Positions 23,269-32,529 are shown, counted from the first letter of the stretch. The stretch is DNA of 64,000 nucleotides from Mycobacterium sp. 4858 (GCF_900240975.1 NZ_LT968775.1:124001-188000); one strand, 5' to 3'. Notes: generated by a model not told the origin, from the sequence alone. Program-made: numbers and translations.

Positions 23269-24345
23269 ATGAGTGCTGTGGTGTCGATTCCGCGGTATCC
23301 CGGCGACGTGACACCGGAGTGGTTGTCGGCCGCGCTCAGTCAGCGGGGCACATCCGTGCAGGTTGCCGACGTCGACGTGGTCGCCATCGGCACCGGGCAG
23401 ACCGGCGCAACCTACCGGGTCTCCGCGCGATACGCGACGGATCCCGGCGACCTGCCGCACACGTTCGTCATCAAGCTGCCGGCGCAGGACGACACGGTGC
23501 GCGACCGGGTGGTCATCGGATATCGCAGCGAATGCGCGTTCTACTCGTCTGTCGCGGACCGGGTGCAGGTGCCGACGCCGCGCTGCTTCTACTCCGAGAT
23601 CACCGAGGATGCCATGGAATTCGCGTTGCTGCTCGCCGATCAGGCCCCCGCGGTCCAGGGCGATCAGCTCGCGGGGTGCGGGGAGCGAGAAGCGCGCCTC
23701 GCGGTCACCGCCCTGGCCGGCCTGCACGCGCCCAGCTGGTGCGATCCGGTCTGGCTGGATTTCGCGGGCGTCGCGTTCGGCAGGCCGGATGAAGCGGGCG
23801 CGGGCGGCATGGGCGAGGTAGCGAAGATGAGTGCTGACATCACGCTGGACAAGTTGGGCGATCGGATGAGCGCTCAAGATCGCGATACCTTCAGCACCGC
23901 AATGGGATTGATCACGCCGTGGCTGCTTTCCGAATACGACCGGTTCGCGCTGCTGCACGGCGACTATCGTTTGGACAACCTGCTGTTCGATCCGGACCTA
24001 ACCCGGGTCAGCGTGGTCGACTGGCAGACGCTCGGCGTCGGATTGCCGGCCAGGGACCTCGCCTACTTCACCGCGACCAGTCTCAGCCCCCAACTGCGCG
24101 CGAGCATCGAAGAACAGCTGGTCGCCGACTACCATCGCGCTCTGGCAGTGGGCGGTGTCACCGGTTACGACGCCGAAACGTGTTGGCGTGATTATCGACT
24201 CGGGGTACTGCAGGCACCGCTGATTTCGGCGCTGGGGTTCGCGTTCGCCGCCGCGACCGAGCGCGGCGACGACATGGTGCTGGCCATGCTCGGCCGCGGC
24301 TGTCAGGCGATCCGCGAGCTGGGGACGCTGGAGCTGATCGGCTGA
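23269..24345 (+). CDS. Aminoglycoside phosphotransferase-like (APH fold) protein
   Basis: A 358-residue protein kinase-like phosphotransferase. The catalytic loop is LLHGDYRLDNLLFD (Asp232 by my count) and the metal-binding segment VSVVDWQ (Asp251). The N-lobe has the ATP-loop region GTGQTGATYRVSARY and the lysine in FVIKLPAQ. The ATG follows a clear AGGAGG. The substrate is unknown; relatives of this type in actinobacteria are often near acyl-CoA dehydrogenases and are not resistance genes. It follows irtB by 88 bases and is convergent with the PPOx-like gene four bases on. It is not at this place in M. tuberculosis. Confidence 0.82.
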   Translation: MSAVVSIPRYPGDVTPEWLSAALSQRGTSVQVADVDVVAIGTGQTGATYRVSARYATDPGDLPHTFVIKLPAQDDTVRDRVVIGYRSECAFYSSVADRVQVPTPRCFYSEITEDAMEFALLLADQAPAVQGDQLAGCGEREARLAVTALAGLHAPSWCDPVWLDFAGVAFGRPDEAGAGGMGEVAKMSADITLDKLGDRMSAQDRDTFSTAMGLITPWLLSEYDRFALLHGDYRLDNLLFDPDLTRVSVVDWQTLGVGLPARDLAYFTATSLSPQLRASIEEQLVADYHRALAVGGVTGYDAETCWRDYRLGVLQAPLISALGFAFAAATERGDDMVLAMLGRGCQAIRELGTLELIG

Positions 24346-24349
24346 CGCC

Positions 24350-24778
24350 TCAGAGGTCGCCGGTGAAGTCCGCGCTCGTCCAGCGGTCCGGGCGGATGGT
24401 GTACATGACCTCTTCCACACCCTCCATGCTGCGGATGAACGCCCGCCCACCCTCCTCGCCGAGGTAGCGGATGGCGACGGCCTGCTGAACGTCGGCCGGT
24501 GCGGGCTTGGCGGTGTCGACAATGGTGCCCTCGACCACCACGTACTGGTACGGCACCTCCTCGCGCTGGACCACCAGCGTCACCTTGCCGGCCCGATCGA
24601 TCAGTCGGGCCTTGCGGCTGGCCGCCCCGGTCATGATCCGGATGTCCCCACCGGGGGTGTAGTCGTACCAGATGGGCACACTGGCCGGCGGCCGGCCGTC
24701 GGCGGCGTCGACGGACAGCACCGCCACGTGCGTGGCGGCCAAGAACTCCTGACGTTCGCTCTCGGTGAAGGCTTTCAT
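24350..24778 (-). CDS. Pyridoxamine 5'-phosphate oxidase-like (split barrel, FMN/F420) protein
   Basis: A 142-residue split-barrel protein (MKAFTESERQEFLAATHVAVLSVDAADGRPPASVPIWYDY) with the typical strand IRIMTGAASRKARLIDRAGKVTLVVQ. This fold binds FMN or deazaflavin F420; mycobacteria have many F420-dependent members, but I cannot tell the cofactor from sequence alone. The start is placed at the ATG of MKAF, where similarity begins. It lies downstream of the SDR gene on the same strand, 46 bases away. Confidence 0.75.
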   Translation of the reverse strand: MKAFTESERQEFLAATHVAVLSVDAADGRPPASVPIWYDYTPGGDIRIMTGAASRKARLIDRAGKVTLVVQREEVPYQYVVVEGTIVDTAKPAPADVQQAVAIRYLGEEGGRAFIRSMEGVEEVMYTIRPDRWTSADFTGDL

Positions 24779-24824
24779 GTGGCCTGCAAGCGCCGATGCC
24801 GCGAATCTATTCCCGAGCCGCCGA

Positions 24825-25646
24825 TCAGTACTGCGTCGACCCCTGGTCGACGGGGATCCTGGCCGCGGTGACCTTGCGGGATTCGTCGCTGGCCAGCCAG
24901 CACACGGTGTCGGCGATCTCCTCGGGCTCGGCAACCCAGTCCGGCAGGAACGGCGTGAGCACGTGCGACAGCTGCGGGTTGGTCTCCATCGTGTTGGCCA
25001 CGGCCGCGACCATGTCGCCCGTCCCCATCGGCGTGTTCACCGGGCCGGGGTGCACGCTGTTGACCCGGATCGAATGCTTGCCGAGCTCGGCCGCGAAAGC
25101 CCGCGCCATCCCGGTGACGGCGTGCTTGCTGGCGGTGTAGTGAATCATGAACGGCTGCATCTTCATGCCGGCCGCGGAGCTGATCAGGATGATGGATCCG
25201 CCCCGCCCGCCCTCGATGATCTTGTCCGCGCCGGCCATCACGGTGTTCCAGGTGCCGGTGACGTTGATGTCCATGACATCGCGGAAGTTCTCCGGCGTGA
25301 TGTCGTTCCAGGCCTGCGGAGCCGCGACGCCGGCGTTGGCGACGATGATGTCCAGCCGCCCGAACGCGGCGACGCCGTCCTCGACGGCCCGGCGAAGCGC
25401 GTCGAAGTCCCGCGTGTCCACCACCAAGGCGATGATCCGACGGTTCGTTTCCTCAACCAGGCGAACGGTCTCGGCCAGGTCGTCGGGAGTCGCCGGATCG
25501 TAGGGGACGCAGGACGGGAGCTTGCCGGCGATGTCGACGGCGATGATGTCGGCCCCCTCGCGCGCGAGGCGAACCGCGTGCGCCCGGCCCTGCCCGCGCG
25601 CCGCTCCGGTGATGAATGCGACTCTACCTGCAAGCTTTCCGCTCAT
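24825..25646 (-). CDS. Mycofactocin-type SDR family NAD-dependent oxidoreductase
   Basis: A 273-residue short-chain dehydrogenase. The Rossmann motif is VAFITGAARGQGRAHAVRLAREGADIIAVDI and the catalytic site is ISSAAG with YTASK. After the first beta-alpha units it has the extra loop (KLPSCVPYDPATPDDLAETVRLVE) typical of the subfamily whose NAD stays bound and which is thought to pass electrons to mycofactocin. The ATG follows AAAGGAG. The acyl-CoA dehydrogenase upstream ends 31 bases before, so they may be one transcript. Likely acts on an alcohol; the substrate is unknown. Confidence 0.85.
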   Translation of the reverse strand: MSGKLAGRVAFITGAARGQGRAHAVRLAREGADIIAVDIAGKLPSCVPYDPATPDDLAETVRLVEETNRRIIALVVDTRDFDALRRAVEDGVAAFGRLDIIVANAGVAAPQAWNDITPENFRDVMDINVTGTWNTVMAGADKIIEGGRGGSIILISSAAGMKMQPFMIHYTASKHAVTGMARAFAAELGKHSIRVNSVHPGPVNTPMGTGDMVAAVANTMETNPQLSHVLTPFLPDWVAEPEEIADTVCWLASDESRKVTAARIPVDQGSTQY

Positions 25647-25677
25647 AGCTGCTCCTTTACTGGGTTCGGCCACCCCG

Positions 25678-26850
25678 TCAACGCTGTGCCGCCTTGATGA
25701 GATTGGACCCGATGATCAATCGCTGAATCTCGCTGGTGCCCTCGTACAGCCGCAGCAGTCGCACGTCGCGGTAGATGCGCTCGACCGGGACGCCGTGCAT
25801 GTAGCCGCTGCCGCCGTGGATCTGCACCGCGAGATCGGCGACGTTGCCGGCCATTTCGGTGCAGAACAGTTTGGCCGCCGACGGCGCGACCCTGCGGTCT
25901 TCGCCCGAGACCCAGAGGCGGGCGGATTCGCGGACCAGCGCGCGGCCGGCCAGCACCCCCGTCTGCTGGTCGGCGATCATCGCCTGCACCAACTGAAAGT
26001 GCCCGATCGGCGTGCCGCCCTGCGTCGCGGTGGCGGCGTAGGAGACCGATTCGTCGAGCGCGCGCTGAGCGGCGCCCACCGCGAGGGCGGCGATGTGGAC
26101 CCGGCCGCGGGCCAGTGAGGTCATCGCCGCCCGATAGCCGATGTCCTCGCTTCCGCCGATGAGAGCGCCGCCCTCGACGCGGACATCGTTGAAGGTGACG
26201 TCCGCGGTCCACGCGCCCTCCTGACCCATCTTGGCGTCCTTGGCGCCGACTTCGACGCCCGGCGACACTGCCGGGACCAGGAACACCGCGATTCCGGGTC
26301 CCTGGTCATCCGCGGGCCGGGTGCGCGCGAACACCACGAACAGATCGGCGACGGGCGCATTGGTGATGAAGCGCTTCTGCCCGGAGATCACCCAATCATC
26401 CTCGTCGCGAACGGCTTTCGTTCGCAGGCCGGCCGGGTTGGAACCGGCGCCGGGTTCGGTCAAGGCGAAGGAGGCGACGACGTCGCCGGACGCCATCGAC
26501 TCCAGCCAGCGGGCCTTCTGCTCGTCGGTGCCGAAGCCGACCAGCACCTGCCCGGCGATGCCGTTGTTGGTGCCGAACATCGATCGCAGTGCCAGCGAGG
26601 TGTAGCCCAATTCCATGGCCAGCTCGACGTCTTGCATCAGGTTCAGCCCGAGGCCACCCCACTGCTGGGGGATCGCGTACCCGAACAGGCCCATCTTCTT
26701 GGCCTGGTCGCGCAGGTCGTCGGGCACCCGGTCCTCGGTCAGGATCTCCTGTTCGCGCGGGACGACCGCGGTGCGGACGAAGTGCCGGGTCTGGGCGAGG
26801 ATCTCCCGAAAGTCGTCGTCGGAGACCTCGGGTCGTTCTTCGGTGGTCAT
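25678..26850 (-). CDS. Acyl-CoA dehydrogenase
   Basis: FAD-dependent acyl-CoA dehydrogenase, 390 residues. It shows FALTEPGAGSNPAGLRTKAV (FAD and substrate loop), VISGQKRFITNAPVAD, and the C-terminal RLYEGTSEIQRLIIG, whose Glu before GT is the usual catalytic base. The start MTTEERPEVSDDDF has an upstream GGGAG. It heads the leftward group with the SDR and PPOx-like genes and is divergent from fabG2 across a 171-base region. The acyl chain cannot be inferred. Confidence 0.88.
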   Translation of the reverse strand: MTTEERPEVSDDDFREILAQTRHFVRTAVVPREQEILTEDRVPDDLRDQAKKMGLFGYAIPQQWGGLGLNLMQDVELAMELGYTSLALRSMFGTNNGIAGQVLVGFGTDEQKARWLESMASGDVVASFALTEPGAGSNPAGLRTKAVRDEDDWVISGQKRFITNAPVADLFVVFARTRPADDQGPGIAVFLVPAVSPGVEVGAKDAKMGQEGAWTADVTFNDVRVEGGALIGGSEDIGYRAAMTSLARGRVHIAALAVGAAQRALDESVSYAATATQGGTPIGHFQLVQAMIADQQTGVLAGRALVRESARLWVSGEDRRVAPSAAKLFCTEMAGNVADLAVQIHGGSGYMHGVPVERIYRDVRLLRLYEGTSEIQRLIIGSNLIKAAQR

Positions 26851-26962
26851 AGGCGGGTCGCTCCCTGTTCGACATCTCGTTGGTAGCGAGTCGCTCAGCC
26901 GCGGTCGGCCGGCCAGCTCAGCGGCCGGGTGTGAACCCGGCATCGGAGCAGATCCTATATGA

Positions 26963-26973
26963 AATATGATATT
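26963..26973. promoter_or_regulatory. Palindrome AATAT-G-ATATT between acyl-CoA dehydrogenase and fabG2
   Basis: Perfect 11-base palindrome in an AT-rich patch of otherwise GC-rich DNA, 49 bases before the fabG2 GTG. It includes -10-like sequence. It could be the site of the GntR regulator encoded at the end of the fabG2 operon; this is an inference. Confidence 0.45.
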
Positions 26974-27021
26974 CGACAGTCGGGGCGTCCCCGGCGGGAA
27001 GCACAGGGAGGCGGGAATCAG

Positions 27022-27762
27022 GTGTCGTTGCTGGACGGTCGGACCGCGGTCATCACGGGCGGTGCACAAGGCCTGGGTTTCGCCATTGCGCAGCGATTCG
27101 TTGCCGAGGGTGCCCGCGTCGTGCTCGGCGACCTGAACGTTGGGGCGACCGAAGCCGCCGCCGCGCAGCTGGGCGGCAGCGATGTCGCGTTGGCGAAACA
27201 GTGTGATGTCACCCGGGCCGCAGAGGTCGAAGCCCTCATCTCGACCGCGGTCGAGAGTTTCGGCGGCCTTGACATCATGGTCAACAACGCCGGGATCACC
27301 CGCGACGCGACCATGCGCAAGATGACCGAAGAGCAGTTCGATCAGGTCATCGACGTGCACCTGAAGGGCACGTGGAACGGAACCCGGCTGGCCGCGGCCG
27401 TCATGCGGGAAAACAAGCGCGGCGCCATCGTGAACATGTCGTCCGTCTCGGGCAAGGTCGGCATGGTGGGCCAGACCAATTACTCGGCGGCCAAAGCCGG
27501 GATCGTCGGCATGACCAAAGCCGCGGCCAAAGAGCTTGCCTACCTGGGAGTCCGGGTGAACGCGATCGCCCCCGGGTTGATCCGGTCGGCCATGACGGAG
27601 GCCATGCCACAACGCATCTGGGACCAGAAGGTGGCCGAGATCCCCATGGGCCGCGCCGGCGAACCCAGCGAGGTCGCCGGCGTCGCTCTGTTCCTGGCCT
27701 CCGATCTGTCCTCATACATGACCGGCACCGTGATGGAAGTCACGGGCGGCCGGCACATCTGA
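27022..27762 (+). CDS. fabG2: Beta-ketoacyl reductase-like SDR (FabG2, Rv1350-like)
   Basis: A 246-residue SDR closely resembling M. tuberculosis FabG2. It has [61 protein letters not shown] (catalytic Ser, Tyr, Lys) and the C-terminal [24 protein letters not shown] start behind GGGAGGCGGG. In M. tuberculosis it directly follows irtB; here about 3.8 kb of other genes separate them. It starts an operon with thiolase, CoA transferase, acyl-CoA dehydrogenase and GntR, which points to a role as a 3-hydroxyacyl-CoA dehydrogenase in beta-oxidation rather than in synthesis. Confidence 0.88.
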   Translation: MSLLDGRTAVITGGAQGLGFAIAQRFVAEGARVVLGDLNVGATEAAAAQLGGSDVALAKQCDVTRAAEVEALISTAVESFGGLDIMVNNAGITRDATMRKMTEEQFDQVIDVHLKGTWNGTRLAAAVMRENKRGAIVNMSSVSGKVGMVGQTNYSAAKAGIVGMTKAAAKELAYLGVRVNAIAPGLIRSAMTEAMPQRIWDQKVAEIPMGRAGEPSEVAGVALFLASDLSSYMTGTVMEVTGGRHI

Positions 27763-27769
27763 GCGAGGG

Positions 27770-28990
27770 ATGATGCGCGAGACGGTCATTTGTGAACCGG
27801 TACGGACCCCGATCGGCCGCTACGGTGGCATGTTCAAATCGCTGACCGCCGTCGACCTGGGCGTCACCGCCCTGAAGGGTCTGCTCGAACGAACCGGCAT
27901 CGCGCCCGAGGCGGTGCACGACGTCGTCCTCGGCCACTGCTATCCCAACAGCGAGGCGCCGGCGATCGGACGGGTGGTGGCCCTCGACGCCGGCCTGCCC
28001 GTGACGGTTCCCGGAATGCAGGTCGACCGCCGCTGCGGGTCGGGTCTGCAGGCGGTCATCCAGGCCTGCCTGCAGGTGGGCAACGGCGATCACGATCTCG
28101 TCGTCGCCGGCGGCTGCGAGAGCATGAGCAACGTCGCCTTCTATTCCACCGACATGCGTTGGGGCGGTGGGAGAACCGGTGTCCGCGTGTATGACGCGCT
28201 CGCGCGGGGGCGCACCACCGCCGGCGGGCGCCACCACCCCGTACCCGGCGGCATGCTGGAGACGGCCGAGAATTTGCGCCGCCAGTACGGCATCTCGCGT
28301 CTGGAGCAGGACGAGCTCGCCGTGCGGTCGCACCAGCGGGCGGTGGCCGCCCAGAAGGACGGCATCCTGGCGGAGGAGATCATCCCGGTGGCGGTGCGCA
28401 CCCGCCAGGGCGAGGAGCTGATCGACACCGACGAGCATCCGCGCGCCGACGCCTCGGTGGAGTCGCTGGGCAAACTCAAACCCGTTCTGCTGAACGAGGA
28501 TCCCGAGGCGACGGTCACCGCCGGCAACGCCAGCGGTCAGAATGACGCGGCGTCGATGTGCGTGGTGACCACGCCCGAGAAGGCGGACGAATACGGTCTG
28601 ACGCCGTTGGTGCGCCTGGTGTCATGGGGGCTGGCGGGGGTGGCGCCCCACGTCATGGGCATCGGGCCCGTGCCCGCGACCGAGGCGGCGCTCGGCAAGG
28701 CGGGCCTGCGGCTGTCCGACATCGACGTCATCGAACTCAACGAAGCCTTCGCCGCCCAAGCGCTCGCCGTGATGCGGGAATGGAATTTCGGCGCCGCCGA
28801 CCACGAGCGGACCAATGTGCACGGATCGGGCATCTCGCTGGGCCACCCGGTCGGCGCGACCGGCGGGCGGATGCTGGCCACCCTGGCCCGCGAGCTCACC
28901 CGGCGTGAGGCTCGCTACGGGTTGGAGACCATGTGCATCGGCGGCGGCCAGGGTCTGGCCGCGGTGTTCGAGCGGGTCGCCCCGAAGTGA
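27770..28990 (+). CDS. Acetyl-CoA acyltransferase (thiolase)
   Basis: Thiolase of 406 residues that cleaves 3-ketoacyl-CoA. The active residues are visible: nucleophile Cys89 in DRRCGSGLQAVIQA, NEAFAAQALAVM, the histidine in GHPVGATGGRMLATL and the second cysteine in CIGGGQGLAAVF. ATG start at a double ATG eight bases after fabG2. It overlaps the CoA-transferase start by GTGA. With fabG2 before it and an acyl-CoA dehydrogenase after it, the operon supplies three of the four beta-oxidation steps; no hydratase is in it. Confidence 0.92.
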   Translation: MMRETVICEPVRTPIGRYGGMFKSLTAVDLGVTALKGLLERTGIAPEAVHDVVLGHCYPNSEAPAIGRVVALDAGLPVTVPGMQVDRRCGSGLQAVIQACLQVGNGDHDLVVAGGCESMSNVAFYSTDMRWGGGRTGVRVYDALARGRTTAGGRHHPVPGGMLETAENLRRQYGISRLEQDELAVRSHQRAVAAQKDGILAEEIIPVAVRTRQGEELIDTDEHPRADASVESLGKLKPVLLNEDPEATVTAGNASGQNDAASMCVVTTPEKADEYGLTPLVRLVSWGLAGVAPHVMGIGPVPATEAALGKAGLRLSDIDVIELNEAFAAQALAVMREWNFGAADHERTNVHGSGISLGHPVGATGGRMLATLARELTRREARYGLETMCIGGGQGLAAVFERVAPK

Positions 28991-30180
28991 CCGGGCCCCT
29001 GAGTGGTCTCACCGTCGTCGAGGTGTCCAGCTTCGTCGCCGCCCCTCTGTGCGGCATGACGTTGAGTCAGCTTGGTGCCGAGGTGATTCGGATCGACCCG
29101 ATCGGTGGCGCTTCCGACGTGCAGCGGTGGCCGCTGGCGGAGGACGGTACGTCGATCTACTGGACGGGGCTGAACAAGGGAAAGCGCTCGGCCACCATCG
29201 ATTTGCGTTCCTCGGAAGGACAAGACCTGGTCCGGCGGCTCATCGTCGAGGGGGACGGTGTGGTGGTGACCAACGCCGCCGGCTTGCCGTGGCTCAGCTA
29301 CCAGGCCCTGGCAGACGGGCGCCCCGACGTCATCCACGTGCAGCTGCTCGGGCGTGGCGACGGGTCGACCGGGGTCGACTACACGGTCAACGCCGGCATC
29401 GGTTTCCCGCTCGTCACCGGCCCGGCCGATCATGCCGGCCCGATCAACCACGTGTTGCCGGCCTGGGATGTCTGCTGCGGCTTGTACGCGGCGCTGGCCG
29501 TCGTCACCGCACTCCGCCGCCGTGACGAGTCCGGTGCGGGCGCGCGGATCAGCCTGGCGCTCGAGGACGTCGCGCTGACCACCGCCGGAAACCTGGGATT
29601 GTTGACCGAGCCGCAGGTCACCGGCACCGAACGCGAGCGACTGGGCAACGCCATCTACGGCCAGTACGGCCAGGACTTCGCCAGCCGTGACGATGCCAGG
29701 TTCATGGTTGTCACCCTGACCCGCAGGCACTTTCGCGACCTGGTCGACGTGACGGGCACCGGCGCCGCGGTCGGTGCGCTCGCCGACGCGTTGGGGGTCG
29801 ACTTCGAATCCGAGGGTGACCGCTACCGCCATCGCGGCGTGCTGTCCGGGCTGTTCGCCACCTGGTTCGCCGACCACACCGCCGAGGAGATCATCGCCGC
29901 CCTGTCGGGAACCACGGTGTTGTTCGAGCGGTATCGCACCTTCGCCGAGGTCGCGGCGGGCCCGAAGGTGACCGGGAACCCGCTTTTCACCCGATTGCAT
30001 CAGGAGGGCCTGGGGGAGTACTTCGCCCCAGGCCTGCCGGTAGCGTTCGACGGCGCCCACCCCGCCGGCGCACCGGCGCCCGCCCTGGGCCAAGACACCG
30101 CCGAGGTCCTGCAGCGGCGCCTGGGCCTCACGGCCGGCGACATCGAACGCCTGACGGACGCGAAGACAATCGCTTGCTGA
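28987..30180 (+). CDS. CaiB/BaiF (family III) CoA transferase
   Basis: A 397-residue family III CoA transferase that moves CoA between carboxylic acids. It has the N-terminal LTVVEVSSFVAAPLCGMTLSQLGAEVIRIDP, NKGKRSATIDLRSSEG, and the catalytic aspartate in LPAWDVCCGLYAALAVVTAL. The GTG lies in the stop of the thiolase (GTGA overlap). In this operon it probably activates the substrate acid without ATP. The donor and acceptor are unknown. Confidence 0.88.
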   Translation: MTGPLSGLTVVEVSSFVAAPLCGMTLSQLGAEVIRIDPIGGASDVQRWPLAEDGTSIYWTGLNKGKRSATIDLRSSEGQDLVRRLIVEGDGVVVTNAAGLPWLSYQALADGRPDVIHVQLLGRGDGSTGVDYTVNAGIGFPLVTGPADHAGPINHVLPAWDVCCGLYAALAVVTALRRRDESGAGARISLALEDVALTTAGNLGLLTEPQVTGTERERLGNAIYGQYGQDFASRDDARFMVVTLTRRHFRDLVDVTGTGAAVGALADALGVDFESEGDRYRHRGVLSGLFATWFADHTAEEIIAALSGTTVLFERYRTFAEVAAGPKVTGNPLFTRLHQEGLGEYFAPGLPVAFDGAHPAGAPAPALGQDTAEVLQRRLGLTAGDIERLTDAKTIAC

Positions 30181-30205
30181 GCAAGCCGAAACGGAAAGAC
30201 GACGC

Positions 30206-31399
30206 ATGACCAAACTCGCCCAGACCCTCGGCCTGACCGAATTCCAGACCGAGATCATCGACACGGTAAGGCAATTCGTCGAGAAGGAAGTGATTCCCAA
30301 CGCCCCGGAGCTGGAGCGCGGCGACACCTATCCGCAGGACATCGTCGACCGGATGCGGGATATGGGCCTGTTCGGGCTGATGATTCCCGAGGAGTATGGC
30401 GGGCTGGGGGAGTCGCTGCTGACGTACGCGCTGTGTGTCGAGGAACTGGCGCGCGGCTGGATGAGCGTGTCGGGCGTGCTCAACACCCATTTCATGGTGG
30501 CCTACATGCTGGGCCAGCACGGCACCGATGCGCAGCAGCAGCGGTTCCTGCCGCGGATGGCGACCGGCGAGACGCGGGGCTCGTTCTCGATGTCGGAGCC
30601 CGAGCTGGGTTCCGACGTCGCCGCGATCCGGACGCGGGCCCGGCGGCAACCCGACGGCGACTACACCATCGACGGGCAGAAGATGTGGCTGACCAACGGG
30701 GGAAGCTCGACGCTGATCGCCGTGCTGGTCCGCACCGACGAAGGTGCCGACAAGCCGCACCGGAACCTGACGGCGTTCCTGGTCGAGAAGCCGACGGGTT
30801 TCGGCGAAGTCGTGCCAGGCCTGGTCATACCCGGCAAGATCGACAAGCTGGGTTACAAGGGGATCGACACCACCGAACTCATCTTCGACGGCTACCGGGC
30901 CGGCGCCGATGACGTTCTGGGCGGCACCCCCGGGCAGGGCTTCTTCCAGATGATGGACGGGATCGAAGTCGGCAGGGTCAACGTGTCGGCCCGGGCGTGT
31001 GGTGTGGCCATCCGCGCCTTCGAGCTCGCCGTCCGCTACGCCCAGCAGCGCCACACCTTCGGCAGGCCCATCGCCGAGCATCAGGCCATCGCATTTCAGC
31101 TGGCCGAGATGGCCGCCAAAGTCGAAGCGGCACACCTGATGATGGTCAACGCGGCGCGGCTAAAGGATTCGGGGGAGCGCAACGACGTCGCCGCCGGGAT
31201 GGCGAAGTACCTGGCCAGCGAGTACTGCGCCGAAGTCACCCAGCAGAGCTTCCGGATCCACGGCGGCTACGGCTATTCCAAGGAATACGAGATCGAGCGG
31301 CTGATGCGTGATGCGCCGTTCCTGCTCATCGGCGAGGGAACCAGCGAGATCCAGAAGTCCATCATCAGCAAGCGACTGCTCGCCGAGTATCGGGTGTAG
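30206..31399 (+). CDS. Acyl-CoA dehydrogenase
   Basis: A 397-residue FAD acyl-CoA dehydrogenase with GSFSMSEPELGSDVAAIRTRA, TIDGQKMWLTNGG, QQRHTFGRPIAEHQAIAFQLAEMA and the C-terminal LIGEGTSEIQKSIIS with the Glu before GT as expected base. The AAACGGAAAGAC stretch precedes its ATG, 26 bases after the CoA transferase. It is fourth in the fabG2 operon, ending two bases before the GntR gene. Confidence 0.9.
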   Translation: MTKLAQTLGLTEFQTEIIDTVRQFVEKEVIPNAPELERGDTYPQDIVDRMRDMGLFGLMIPEEYGGLGESLLTYALCVEELARGWMSVSGVLNTHFMVAYMLGQHGTDAQQQRFLPRMATGETRGSFSMSEPELGSDVAAIRTRARRQPDGDYTIDGQKMWLTNGGSSTLIAVLVRTDEGADKPHRNLTAFLVEKPTGFGEVVPGLVIPGKIDKLGYKGIDTTELIFDGYRAGADDVLGGTPGQGFFQMMDGIEVGRVNVSARACGVAIRAFELAVRYAQQRHTFGRPIAEHQAIAFQLAEMAAKVEAAHLMMVNAARLKDSGERNDVAAGMAKYLASEYCAEVTQQSFRIHGGYGYSKEYEIERLMRDAPFLLIGEGTSEIQKSIISKRLLAEYRV

Positions 31400-31401
31400 C
31401 G

Positions 31402-32094
31402 ATGACGGTTCCGGATTTCGCGGCGCGACCGCAGCTTTCCGACGACGTCGCGCGCTTGATCCGCCAGCGGATCTTCGATGGCACCTACGTCGCGGAGTCC
31501 TACGTCCGTTTGGACCAATTGGCCGCCGAGTTGGGAATCAGCGTCACACCGGTGCGGGAAGCGCTGTTTGCCCTACGCGCGGAGGGCTTGATCGACCAAC
31601 AGCCCCGGCGGGGTTTCATGGTGTTGCCGGTGACCGCTCGCGACGTCACCGACGTCGCGAACGTGCAGGCGCACGTCGGCGGTGAACTCGCGGCGCGGGC
31701 CGCGATCAACATCACCGACGACCAACTGCGCGAACTCAAACAGATCCAGGCGGAGCTCGAAGACGCCTACGCCGGTGACGACGACGAGCGCACGGTGCGC
31801 CTCAACCACCAATTCCACCGGGCCATCAACGTCGCCGCGGATTCGCCCAAGCTGGCCCAGCTGATGTCCCAGATCACCCGCTACGCACCGGAATCGGTGT
31901 TTCCCGCCATCCAAGGCTGGCCCGAACAGTCGATGAGGGACCACCGCCGCATCTTGTCCGCGCTGAAAAAGCGCGACGAGAACCTCGCACGCGCGGCGAT
32001 GGCGCAACACCTGGCCGCGGGCGCCGTTCCGTTGATCGAGCACCTGACCGCGCGCGGCGTCGTCGATGAGGGGAGCCGTCCGCCGTCGGGCTAA
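31402..32094 (+). CDS. GntR family regulator, FadR/FCD subfamily
   Basis: A 230-residue transcription factor. The N-terminal winged helix (about 12-75) includes YVRLDQLAAELGISVTPVREALFALRAEGLI. The C-terminal FCD helical domain has metal-ligand-like residues in LNHQFHRAINVAA and MRDHRRILSALKKRDENLARAAMAQHL. FCD regulators bind small acids or acyl-CoAs. It starts two bases after the acyl-CoA dehydrogenase and is probably the feedback regulator of the fabG2 operon; the palindrome at 26963-26973 is a candidate site. Confidence 0.9.
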   Translation: MTVPDFAARPQLSDDVARLIRQRIFDGTYVAESYVRLDQLAAELGISVTPVREALFALRAEGLIDQQPRRGFMVLPVTARDVTDVANVQAHVGGELAARAAINITDDQLRELKQIQAELEDAYAGDDDERTVRLNHQFHRAINVAADSPKLAQLMSQITRYAPESVFPAIQGWPEQSMRDHRRILSALKKRDENLARAAMAQHLAAGAVPLIEHLTARGVVDEGSRPPSG

Positions 32095-32166
32095 CCGTTG
32101 TCCTGCGCGCCTGCCTCGGCATAGGCTGCCATCTCAAGGGGGCCAAACGACACAGAGCGAGGACAA

Positions 32167-32529
32167 GTGCCCCGAACGATTCGCGCATCGGCCGTATTCG
32201 TGGCGACTGTGACAGCTATCGCCCTGGCGCCGCCGGCCGTCGCCGACATGCTCGACCCGATTCCCGGCAACGGTGTCTTCGTCGTGGGTGTCGACATCGC
32301 GCCGGGCCTCTACCACACGGGTGGGTCGGGATCGGTCTTCGGTGTCTGGATCAACAACGTGCCGACACAGGAGTCGATGTGCTCGTGGTTCACCTACAGC
32401 ACGCCCGATGCGAACAAGGACCATGTGCTACAGACGAATACCTCGATCGGTCCGATGTACGCGAACATCAACACCTCGGTCAAGGCGTTCGAGTCGCAGA
32501 ACTGTCAACCCTGGACCCGGGTCTCCTGA
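32167..32529 (+). CDS. Small secreted protein, unknown function
   Basis: A 120-residue protein with a classical signal peptide (MPRTIRASAVFVATVTAIALAPPAVA, cleavage after Ala26). The mature part contains GNGVFVVGVDIAPGLYHTGGSGSVFGVW and two cysteines that could form a disulphide. It resembles small beta-rich secreted proteins common in mycobacteria; I assign no function. GTG start after GAGGACAA. Its last 25 bases overlap the end of the convergent ligase gene. Confidence 0.72.
   Translation: MPRTIRASAVFVATVTAIALAPPAVADMLDPIPGNGVFVVGVDIAPGLYHTGGSGSVFGVWINNVPTQESMCSWFTYSTPDANKDHVLQTNTSIGPMYANINTSVKAFESQNCQPWTRVS

Noticed and set aside
26851..27612. Long N-terminal extension of the acyl-CoA dehydrogenase
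   Set aside because: The open frame continues upstream to 27612, but this part is antisense to fabG2 and carries no dehydrogenase signature.
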